Assembly: GCF_002836735.1 (NCBI RefSeq)
Contig: NZ_PJAS01000038.1
Span: 1 to 32,111, forward strand
Length of the DNA: 32,111 bases
Origin: Psychrobacter sp. 4Bb
GTDB taxonomy: Bacteria > Pseudomonadota > Gammaproteobacteria > Pseudomonadales > Moraxellaceae
Direction of reading: 5' to 3'
The number at the start of each line of letters is the position of its first letter. The stretch's first letter is position 1. The notes under the pieces are model-generated. The model did no database searches. It worked only from the letters and a program-made list of their open reading frames with translations, and was not told the origin of the DNA. The translations under genes were made by a program, and so were the position numbers. This document shows, piece by piece, positions 16,585-23,246 of this stretch.

Positions 16585-16977
16585 ATGAGTGATGATTCAA
16601 AAGACAACAACGACAACAGCCCAAATAACCCAACCAGCAATCAGCCATCAGTTAAAGTCACTGACCTGACGCCAAATAAAGGCGCATTGGTAGGCAAAAA
16701 GACTGATATTCAAAACCCAGAGCTTTGGGAGTTCCCGATGAACTACCCACTGAGCATCATCGGTCATGAAGGCGAGCGTGAGAGTTTGCTTAATGAAGTG
16801 AAGCTAATTTTGGGTAGCCAATTCCCTGATTTTGATTTGGCGTCTATCGAAGTTAAGCCGTCTAAAACGGGTCGTTTTCACTCAGCACGGGTCAATTTGT
16901 ACCTCACCGCTGCTGAGCAAGTGAATGCGCTTTATGCCTCACTTGATAATGCAAAAACGGTTCGTATTGTTTTATAA
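16585..16977 (+). CDS. ybeD: YbeD-like protein (DUF493)
   Basis: A 130-residue protein. Residues ~1-45 are a polar Asn/Asp/Ser-rich extension not found in the 87-residue E. coli YbeD. The DUF493 core then begins at LWEFPMNYPLSIIGHE and includes VKPSKTGRFHSARVNLYLTAAEQVNALYASL, ending in the family's hydrophobic C terminus. The fold is a small ferredoxin-like alpha/beta domain resembling allosteric regulatory domains; its role is unknown, although in E. coli it lies beside dacA and lipB. Here it stands alone. The start follows a GCGAGG purine stretch. Confidence 0.85.
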   Translation: MSDDSKDNNDNSPNNPTSNQPSVKVTDLTPNKGALVGKKTDIQNPELWEFPMNYPLSIIGHEGERESLLNEVKLILGSQFPDFDLASIEVKPSKTGRFHSARVNLYLTAAEQVNALYASLDNAKTVRIVL

Positions 16978-17479
16978 GTCGCATAAAAAACTTTCACGCC
17001 TTTTTAGTCCAAATCGTCACTCGCTAGTAATAAGTTATGGGTGGCGATTTTTTGTGGTTTGATGTACAATCTGCGCCCGCATTATTGCCGCTATGACTCC
17101 CATTATCAGTCGACAATAACCGAGAGAATGAAAAGTAAATCTCACGATATTTTTACAAAAAATTTATTATTGACCGCATTTGCGTCTAACCCTTATCCCA
17201 TCGTCCTTTGCCAAAATTTGGACTGCCTACAACCTTGTAGCAACATAGTTTTATTCTAAAATCAATATAGTATTTTCAAAATTTTCCCGCTATATTGTGC
17301 CTACCAATTAACAAACACGCTATATGTAGTACTCAGTGATTTTAACCGTCACTATGAGTAGTGGTAGCTTTTTGTCCAAAAAAACCAGCTAGCACAACCC
17401 CGCATAATAGCGTTATAAAGAATGTCTGCCGCCCACTCGGCGCGCAGCATCACAATAAGCAATCAAAATAGAGGCCAGC
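16978..17479. other. Spacer upstream of nrdA
   Basis: About 500 bp. A 72-codon open frame at 17041-17259 has no ribosome site or domain and is not called. The right part carries the putative NrdR boxes at 17287-17332. The nrdA start is preceded by GAGG. Confidence 0.5.
17287..17332 (+). promoter_or_regulatory. Putative pair of NrdR boxes upstream of nrdA
   Basis: ACGCTATATGTAGTAC (17317-17332) matches 12 of 16 positions of the NrdR box ACACTATATATAGTGT. A weaker copy, CCGCTATATTGTGCCT (17287-17302), lies 30 bp upstream, sharing CGCTATAT. Paired boxes about three helical turns apart are usual for NrdR targets, and the downstream gene is a ribonucleotide reductase. Motif recall is from memory, so moderate confidence. 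Confidence 0.55.
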
Positions 17480-19756
17480 ATGACACATATTGACAAAATC
17501 CAAGTAACCAAACGTGATGGACGTTTAGAGCCTATTGATTTAGACAAAATTCACAAGGTAATAGCGTGGGCAGCGCACGGCTTGGACAACGTGTCTGTGT
17601 CTCAAGTTGAGCTAAAGTCGCACATCCAGTTTTATGAAGGTATCAAGACTCGTGACATTCACGAAACCATCATCAAATCTGCCGCCGACCTAATCTCTGA
17701 AACTACGCCTGATTACCAATATCTGGCTGCGCGCTTGGCCATCTTCCACTTACGTAAGATTGCTTATAACAAATTCACCCCGCCGCACCTATATGATCAT
17801 GTCAAAACGCTAACAGACGCTGGCAAATACGATCAGCACATCCTAGCGGACTATAGCCGTGCTGAATTTGATGAATTAGAAGAGTATCTGGATCACTGGC
17901 GCGATATGAACCTTGCTTATGCTGCTGTTGAGCAAATGGCCGGTAAATATCTAGTACAGGATCGCGTGAGCAAGACGGTCTATGAGAGCCCGCAGTTCTT
18001 GTACATGCTGGTTGGTATGTGTTTGTTTAGCCAATACGACAAGTCAGATCGTCTTGATTTCGTCAAACGCTTCTATGATGCAACTTCAGAATTCAAAATC
18101 TCACTACCGACGCCGATCATGTCAGGTGTGCGTACGCCATCGCGCCAGTTTAGCTCGTGCGTATTGATCGAATGTGGTGATAGCCTAGACTCTATCAACG
18201 CGACCACCAGCGCCATCGTACGCTATGTGTCACAGCGTGCTGGTATCGGCATTAACGCAGGTCGTATCCGCGCCCTTGGTAGCCCTATCCGTGGCGGTGA
18301 AGCACAGCATACTGGCTGTATCCCGTTCTACAAATTGTTTCAGACGGCTGTTAAATGCTGCTCGCAAGGTGGCGTCCGTGGCGGTGCAGCGACTCTATTT
18401 TACCCACTATGGCATTTAGAAGTTGAGTCATTGCTGGTACTGAAAAACAACCGCGGCGTCGAAGACAACCGTGTCCGTCATATGGACTACGGCGTACAGT
18501 TAAACAAAACGATGTACACGCGCTTAATCAAAGGCCAAGACATCTCGCTATTCTCACCAGGTGACACGCCAGGCTTGTATGATGCGTTCTTTGAAGATCA
18601 AGACAAATTCGAAGAGTTATATACCAAATACGAAAATGATCCTAACGTACGTAGCCGTCAGATCCCAGCAGCAGATTTGTTCAGTCTAATGATGCAAGAG
18701 CGCGCCAGCACAGGTCGTATCTATATCCAAAACGTCGATCATTGCAACACGCATAGCCCATTTGACGCGACGGTTGCCCCGATTCGCCAGTCAAACCTAT
18801 GTATGGAAATCGCACTACCAACCAAGCCACTTGATAACATCAATGACGAAGAAGGCGAAATCGCCCTTTGTACGCTATCAGCGGTCAACTTGGGTAAAGT
18901 CGAAAACGTCAGCGACATCGAAGAGCCAGCCGAGCTAATCGTCCGTGCGCTTGATGCCTTGCTCGACTATCAAGACTATCCAGTAAAAGCGGCTCAAAAT
19001 GGCAGCATGCGTCGACGTACGCTCGGTGTTGGCGTAATCAACTACGCTTACTACTTAGCCAAGAATGGCGCACGCTACTCTGACGATAGCGCGCTTGGTC
19101 TGACCCATCAGACGTTTGAAGCATTGCAGTTCTATCTCTTGAAAGCATCAAACAAATTAGCCAAAGAGCAAGGCGCGTGCCCTGCGTTCAATGAGACCAC
19201 ATACTCGCAAGGTATCTTGCCAATTGATACGTACAAAGCCGACTTGGATAAAATCTGCCAAGAGCCGCTACATCTAGATTGGGAAACGCTACGCGGCGAG
19301 ATCACCGAGCACGGTCTACGCAACTCTACCCTAACCGCCTTGATGCCGTCTGAGACCTCTAGTCAGATTGCCAACGCGACCAACGGTATTGAGCCACCAC
19401 GTGGTCTGGTCTCTATCAAAGCGTCAAAAGATGGCATCTTAAAGCAAGTCGTGCCTGAGATTGATAAGCTAAAAGATCAGTACGAGCTACTATGGCAAAT
19501 GCCAAACAATGACGGTTACCTAAAGCTGGTCGCTATCATGCAGAAGTTCGTCGATCAAAGTATCTCTGCCAACACCAACTACGATCCTGTTCGTTATGCT
19601 GGTGGCCGTGTACCGATGAAGATATTGCTAAAAGACTTGCTAAACGCTTATAAGATGGGTGTGAAGACGTTGTACTACCATAACACTCGTGATGGTGCGA
19701 ATGATGCCCAAGCGGATATGGAAGATGATTGTGCTGGCGGTGCGTGTAAGATTTAG
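17480..19756 (+). CDS. nrdA: Class Ia ribonucleoside-diphosphate reductase alpha subunit NrdA
   Basis: NrdA reduces ribonucleoside diphosphates to deoxyribonucleotides using a radical supplied by NrdB. The N-terminal ATP-cone (residues ~5-95, VTKRDGRLEPIDLDKIHKVI) provides dATP activity control. Active-site residues are visible: SSCVLIECGD (Cys227), NLCMEIALPT (radical Cys), and LCTLSAVNLG. The paired tyrosines of the radical path are in TLYYHNTRDG, and the C-terminal redox pair is DDCAGGACKI. The length of 758 matches E. coli NrdA (761). GAGG precedes the start. The usual downstream nrdB is displaced by 1.7 kb holding two other genes and a repeat element. Confidence 0.97.
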   Translation: MTHIDKIQVTKRDGRLEPIDLDKIHKVIAWAAHGLDNVSVSQVELKSHIQFYEGIKTRDIHETIIKSAADLISETTPDYQYLAARLAIFHLRKIAYNKFTPPHLYDHVKTLTDAGKYDQHILADYSRAEFDELEEYLDHWRDMNLAYAAVEQMAGKYLVQDRVSKTVYESPQFLYMLVGMCLFSQYDKSDRLDFVKRFYDATSEFKISLPTPIMSGVRTPSRQFSSCVLIECGDSLDSINATTSAIVRYVSQRAGIGINAGRIRALGSPIRGGEAQHTGCIPFYKLFQTAVKCCSQGGVRGGAATLFYPLWHLEVESLLVLKNNRGVEDNRVRHMDYGVQLNKTMYTRLIKGQDISLFSPGDTPGLYDAFFEDQDKFEELYTKYENDPNVRSRQIPAADLFSLMMQERASTGRIYIQNVDHCNTHSPFDATVAPIRQSNLCMEIALPTKPLDNINDEEGEIALCTLSAVNLGKVENVSDIEEPAELIVRALDALLDYQDYPVKAAQNGSMRRRTLGVGVINYAYYLAKNGARYSDDSALGLTHQTFEALQFYLLKASNKLAKEQGACPAFNETTYSQGILPIDTYKADLDKICQEPLHLDWETLRGEITEHGLRNSTLTALMPSETSSQIANATNGIEPPRGLVSIKASKDGILKQVVPEIDKLKDQYELLWQMPNNDGYLKLVAIMQKFVDQSISANTNYDPVRYAGGRVPMKILLKDLLNAYKMGVKTLYYHNTRDGANDAQADMEDDCAGGACKI

Positions 19757-19796
19757 GTTGAAAAAAGAAGCTCTTTAAATAGAATTTCTGATAGAT

Positions 19797-19825
19797 GGCG
19801 GGTTTGGCTTTTGGGTTAAATCCGC
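19797..19825. other. Hairpin and left copy of a 17-bp imperfect direct repeat
   Basis: GGCGGGTTTGGCTTTTG (19797-19813) matches GGCGGGATTGGCTACTG at 20945-20961 in 14 of 17 positions. The left copy also begins an 8-bp stem, GCGGGTTT / AAATCCGC (19798-19805 and 19818-19825, one G-U pair). The two copies bracket the unknown gene and the repeat element. Confidence 0.4.
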
Positions 19826-19862
19826 TACTTACCTATATTAAGCTATGAAAAAGGTTTTGAAT

Positions 19863-20645
19863 ATGGCGAAGAAAACGACAGATAAAAAACCTAGAAATGA
19901 GTTCATTGAATTCTATGTAGATGATTTTGAAGGTGAACTTGAGCTCAAGTATAACTTTGATGAGGATTCTCTAGAAATAGAAAATCAAATCATAGATAGC
20001 GCGAAAGTAGAAACGTCTTATAAAAAAACCTCTGGAAAACTGAAAAGAACTAATTCGACGCCACTCAAGAGTACCAAACTACCATTTGACTGTGATAAGG
20101 CAATCTTCAAAAACTTTGATGTTCTTTTAGCGATAGATACGAATACAAAGTTGATTAGCAATAATTTAGTTAGTGTAACTTCATCTTATTTTGTGAACAA
20201 ACCTATAAGCGAATGTAATAAAACAGGTAAATACCCTTTCATTCCTTTTGCTTCTCATTTGTTCATTAATATAAATAATAGCATTAATGCTGAGAAACTG
20301 GGATGGCACACGATTATTTCGAACTATGTGCAAAACCATTTTCCCAAAAACTATAGAATAGGCATAATAGTGGATTGTGATCTTGGAGCACATGACTCGA
20401 TTAATAGCTATAAAGATCCATATTTTGAGCAATTCTATCTTCCAGAAAATATACAATTAATTTATGCTTCATCTGACACCAAAAATGACTCAATTGCTAA
20501 TCAAATGATCAATTTTAGCGACAAACTTGCTAACAATATTATGCAATCTGATGGTTTCAGTAGGTTATTAGAAGCTGATTGCTTGATGGATAATATTGAG
20601 TATTGTGAGAAAAATTTTCACATTAGAAGCTCAAAGCCTTTATAA
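19863..20645 (+). CDS. Hypothetical protein, AT-rich gene inserted after nrdA
   Basis: I do not recognise this 260-residue protein. It starts with a Lys-rich stretch (MAKKTTDKKPRNEF), has an acidic segment (FYVDDFEGELELKYNFDEDS), and then a probable alpha/beta core: a hydrophobic strand DVLLAIDTNT and a later strand IGIIVDCDLGAHDSI, each ending in acidic residues. This could suit a metal-dependent alpha/beta fold, but that is a guess. No signal peptide or membrane segment is seen. The start at 19863 is preferred because AAAAAGG lies 8 bases upstream; ATG at 19845 would add six residues. Its Asn/Lys/Ile-rich, AT-biased composition contrasts with nrdA and nrdB, pointing to acquisition from elsewhere. 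Confidence 0.7.
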   Translation: MAKKTTDKKPRNEFIEFYVDDFEGELELKYNFDEDSLEIENQIIDSAKVETSYKKTSGKLKRTNSTPLKSTKLPFDCDKAIFKNFDVLLAIDTNTKLISNNLVSVTSSYFVNKPISECNKTGKYPFIPFASHLFININNSINAEKLGWHTIISNYVQNHFPKNYRIGIIVDCDLGAHDSINSYKDPYFEQFYLPENIQLIYASSDTKNDSIANQMINFSDKLANNIMQSDGFSRLLEADCLMDNIEYCEKNFHIRSSKPL

Positions 20646-20659
20646 AATATGCTTAGCAC

Positions 20660-20731
20660 GTAGGTTGGGTTGACGAAGGAAACCCAATAGTTTAAGTCCT
20701 TGTTGGGTCTCTTACCTCGACACCAACCTAC
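20660..20731. repeat. 72-bp inverted-repeat element (MITE-like)
   Basis: Termini GTAGGTTGG (20660-20668) and CCAACCTAC (20723-20731) are perfect inverted repeats. Inside, TTGGGTT / AACCCAA (20665-20671, 20681-20687) form a hairpin with a 9-base loop, and GTTGGGT occurs again at 20702. GTAGGTTGGGTT-type palindromic repeats are common in many bacterial genomes. No coding capacity. Confidence 0.7.
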
Positions 20732-20739
20732 TTTAAAGC

Positions 20740-20971
20740 ATAGAAAGTTGTAGGGTGCGCCCAATCAGAAGAGTCGTTAAGGACAAAGAAAGACGCCCTA
20801 ACACGGTCGTTTAGCCGCGACTATAGCGGTATCCTGCTGACGACGATGGCGATGCAGTCTGTGACTGAGCGTAGTATCGAGACAACAGGAATGCGGTCAG
20901 ACACGATAGACTGCACGCCAGCGGCTAGGAAGATACAAGCGGTAGGCGGGATTGGCTACTGTTATAATTAA
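20740..20971. repeat. GC-richer repeat-like or gene-remnant segment
   Basis: This begins with TTGTAGGGTGCGC and has GACGCCCTA about 40 bp later, an imperfect inverted pair of the sort found at ends of dispersed repeats. The remainder is clearly richer in GC than the preceding gene. It is open on the plus strand from 20744 to a stop at 20969-20971 (a 41-codon ATG frame from 20846), and on the minus strand it is open except for one stop. I cannot tell whether it is a decayed gene or a non-coding repeat. Confidence 0.4.
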
Positions 20972-21005
20972 AACATACAGACAGAACTAAAACGACGGAG
21001 GTCAT

Positions 21006-21374
21006 GTGCAATATACCGCAATCATCAAAGACGGTGGTTTGTTTATCCCAAACGTATTTTCAGACCTAAACGATGGTGGCTCGCATATCGTACAAGTCGA
21101 GGTTGATATTGCAGAGGTGCGTCAGCAGTTAGGCATGAATGAAGCACCAAAGGCAGCCGTCGCCAAAAAAAGCGTGGCAAAAGCAGCCAAAAAACCAGTA
21201 TCGAGAGCGGCTAAAAAAGACTTAAAAATAGCGGAAGAGTCTGATGTGAGTACCCTACGCAAAAGCGCACTTGATGAACTAGAAGCACTCGATGATAGTG
21301 AGCTGAGCGAGATATTCAAAGCCTATATGAACGATGGGCAAGAGTCGTCGCAGATATCGCTAGAGAACCTCTAA
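21006..21374 (+). CDS. Small Lys/Ala-linker protein encoded between nrdA and nrdB
   Basis: A 122-residue protein read from a GTG start at 21006, with GGAGG at 20997-21001 just upstream. An overlapping ATG at 21004 is in another, short frame. The N terminus (QYTAIIKDGGLFIPNVF) looks like a small beta-rich domain, reminiscent of AbrB-like or antitoxin N termini but not close enough to name. A basic Ala/Lys linker follows, with AKAAKKP and RAAKKD blocks resembling histone-H1-like tails, and then an acidic helical C terminus (LDELEALDDSELSEIFKAYM). No function can be assigned. Its place 97 bp before nrdB suggests co-transcription and perhaps a role linked to reductase expression or activity. Confidence 0.7.
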   Translation: MQYTAIIKDGGLFIPNVFSDLNDGGSHIVQVEVDIAEVRQQLGMNEAPKAAVAKKSVAKAAKKPVSRAAKKDLKIAEESDVSTLRKSALDELEALDDSELSEIFKAYMNDGQESSQISLENL

Positions 21375-21471
21375 GCTAAAACGCTATAATCCAAAAACGT
21401 GTCATAACCTCAAATCAAAACCAGTCAAACCCCTATAAATTAATAACCGTATCAATTATAAAGGCAGTCCC

Positions 21472-22605
21472 ATGACTTACTCGATTTTTTCTCAAACGCC
21501 AAACAATGCGCTAAAAGAGCCGATGTTCTTTGGTCAGCCCGTCAACGTGGCGCGCTATGACCAACAAAAGCACCCTATCTTTGAGCAATTGATTGAAAAG
21601 CAGTTGTCGTTCTTTTGGCGTCCAGAAGAAGTCGATGTATCACGCGATCGTATCGACTTTAGCAATCTGTCGTCACATGAGCAGCACATATTTTTGAGCA
21701 ACCTCAAATACCAGACCCTACTCGACTCTATCCAAGGTCGTAGTCCAAACGTGGTGCTACTGCCTCTGGTGTCTATCCCTGAGCTTGAGACGTGGATTGA
21801 GACATGGTCGTTCTCTGAGACCATTCACTCACGCAGCTATACGCATATCATTCGTAATATCGTCAATGATCCAAATATTATCTTTGATGACATTATGCAA
21901 AACGAGCACATCTTAGGCCGTGCCTCTGATATCGCCCAGTACTATGATGAGCTGTATCGCAACTCACAGTTGTATAGCTTATACGGTCCAGGTACGCACA
22001 ATATCAATGGCGAGCAAGTGACGGTTGATTTGAGATCACTGAAAAAGCAGATGTACCTATGCATCATGGCAGTCAACGTCCTAGAAGCCATTCGTTTCTA
22101 TGTATCGTTTGCTTGCTCGTTTGCCTTTGCTGAGCGCAAATTGATGGAAGGTAATGCCAAAATCATTAAGCTAATCGCTCGTGATGAAGCGCTGCATTTG
22201 ACTGGTACGCAGCATATGCTGAACCTGATGCGCAATGGTCGTGACGATCCTGAGATGGTCGAGATTGCCGCAGAGTGCTATAAGGAAAGCATTGAGATTT
22301 TCCGCAAGGCTGCTGAGCAAGAAAAAGAATGGGCAGGCTATCTGTTCAAAGATGGCTCAATGATTGGTCTAAATAAAGACATTCTGTGCCAATATATCGA
22401 ATATATCACTAACTTACGTATGGAAACTGTCGGCTTGCCAGCGGCGTTCCCGAACTCAAAATCAAACCCAATCCCGTGGATTAACACGTGGCTATCGTCT
22501 GACAATGTGCAAGTAGCACCGCAAGAGACTGAGATTAGCTCATACTTGGTCGGTCAGATTGACTCTGATTTGTCAGACAGTGATTTTGATGACTTTGAAT
22601 TATAA
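21472..22605 (+). CDS. nrdB: Class Ia ribonucleotide reductase beta subunit NrdB
   Basis: NrdB houses the diiron-tyrosyl radical that starts nucleotide reduction in NrdA. The metal ligands and radical residue are present: Asp85 in LLDSIQGR, Glu116 and His119 in [11 protein letters not shown], and the radical Tyr123, with further ligands in the conserved VLEAIRFY and [13 protein letters not shown] segments. The length of 377 matches E. coli NrdB (376). The C terminus ends in acidic residues, as needed to bind NrdA. AAGG precedes the ATG. The stop codon lies inside the first unit of a degenerate tandem array that fills the gap to yfaE. Confidence 0.97.
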   Translation: MTYSIFSQTPNNALKEPMFFGQPVNVARYDQQKHPIFEQLIEKQLSFFWRPEEVDVSRDRIDFSNLSSHEQHIFLSNLKYQTLLDSIQGRSPNVVLLPLVSIPELETWIETWSFSETIHSRSYTHIIRNIVNDPNIIFDDIMQNEHILGRASDIAQYYDELYRNSQLYSLYGPGTHNINGEQVTVDLRSLKKQMYLCIMAVNVLEAIRFYVSFACSFAFAERKLMEGNAKIIKLIARDEALHLTGTQHMLNLMRNGRDDPEMVEIAAECYKESIEIFRKAAEQEKEWAGYLFKDGSMIGLNKDILCQYIEYITNLRMETVGLPAAFPNSKSNPIPWINTWLSSDNVQVAPQETEISSYLVGQIDSDLSDSDFDDFEL

Positions 22606-22717
22606 GAGCTTTGAGCTGTAAAAGTCTGAATTATAAGAGCTGAGTTGTAAGATCTTTGAGCTAGAAAGACTTTGAATGATAAAGCCTTGAGCGGTAGATA
22701 TTTGAAGTTATAAAATT
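22594..22717 (+). repeat. Eight degenerate ~16-bp tandem units overlapping the nrdB stop
   Basis: The array starts inside nrdB: TTTGAATTATAAGAGC (22594-22609) contains the last codons and stop. Copies follow with lengths of 14-17 bp: TTTGAGCTGTAAAAGTC, TGAATTATAAGAGC, TGAGTTGTAAGATC, TTTGAGCTAGAAAGAC, TTTGAATGATAAAGCC, TTGAGCGGTAGATA and TTTGAAGTTATAAAATT. The end of the coding sequence appears to have been tandemly duplicated and then to have diverged. Confidence 0.75.
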
Positions 22718-22725
22718 TCTACCGC
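22691..22725 (+). other. Hairpin between nrdB and yfaE
   Basis: GCGGTAGA (22691-22698) and TCTACCGC (22718-22725) form a perfect 8-bp stem, extended inward by ATTT / AAAT after one mismatch. There is no T run, so termination is unlikely; it may stabilise the nrdB transcript end or tune read-through into yfaE. Confidence 0.5.
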
Positions 22726-22791
22726 GGTAATCGTCTTATGGGTTAATAGTAGGGATAGCAATAGCACAGACATATCCCAATAGGATTCACG

Positions 22792-23061
22792 ATGACTTGG
22801 GTAATGACCAGTAAAAAGCAGTTCTATCTGCATGATGACGAGAGTCTGCTAGATGGACTGCTACGCACCGGACACGAGGTAAACTATCAATGCCGCGAAG
22901 GCTACTGTGGTAGTTGCCGAGTCAAACGTATTGCCAGCTCGCATACGGTCGATTATCCGTTTGACCCACTGGCAATGATTGAAGAAGATGAAATCCTGCC
23001 CTGCTGTTGCCGTGTGCAAGGTGTCATTTATATCAATCATGACCCTATTGAAAAGTTATAG
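22792..23061 (+). CDS. yfaE: YfaE-type [2Fe-2S] ferredoxin for NrdB cofactor maintenance
   Basis: An 89-residue plant-type ferredoxin of the expected size for YfaE (84 in E. coli). The cluster-binding cysteines are Cys34, Cys39 and Cys42 in YQCREGYCGSC, with the fourth in the LPCCCRVQG stretch (Cys71-73). YfaE reduces the diiron site of NrdB and helps regenerate its tyrosyl radical. The position directly downstream of nrdB supports this role. AGGAT lies upstream of the ATG. The three consecutive cysteines make the exact fourth ligand uncertain. Confidence 0.92.
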   Translation: MTWVMTSKKQFYLHDDESLLDGLLRTGHEVNYQCREGYCGSCRVKRIASSHTVDYPFDPLAMIEEDEILPCCCRVQGVIYINHDPIEKL

Positions 23062-23129
23062 CAGGGTTATAAGCAAGAAGGATTATAAGTAAGTAAAATT
23101 AGCCTTTAAAATTTAGAAAAATCAATTCC

Positions 23130-23172
23130 AACAAAAAGCGCGCTCCTTTATATAAGGAGCGCGCTTTTTGTT
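23130..23172. terminator. Strong bidirectional terminator between yfaE and the HtrA gene
   Basis: A perfect stem of 18 or more base pairs centred on AGCGCGCTCCTT / AAGGAGCGCGCT with a TATAT loop, flanked by A and T runs on both sides. It can stop transcription from either convergent gene. Confidence 0.95.
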
Positions 23173-23184
23173 GTTATCAGCTAA

Positions 23185-23222
23185 ATAAAAATGCTGACTC
23201 ATATATACATTATGAGTCAGCA
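23185..23222 (-). terminator. Terminator for the HtrA gene (minus strand)
   Basis: A perfect 12-bp stem, TGCTGACTCATA / TATGAGTCAGCA (23192-23203 and 23211-23222), with a 7-base loop. On the minus strand it is followed by TTTTTATTT. It is the first stop 25 bp after the HtrA stop codon; the bidirectional terminator backs it up. Confidence 0.88.
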
Positions 23223-23246
23223 CCTAGTGATAAGAACCACCACGAC

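Noticed and set aside
17041..17259. 72-codon frame upstream of nrdA
   Set aside because: No ribosome site, no recognisable domain, composition of a spacer, and it lies where the nrdA regulatory region is expected.
20846..20971. 41-codon ATG frame before the small nrd gene
   Set aside because: No ribosome site or family; the surrounding DNA looks like a repeat or remnant that is nearly open on both strands.
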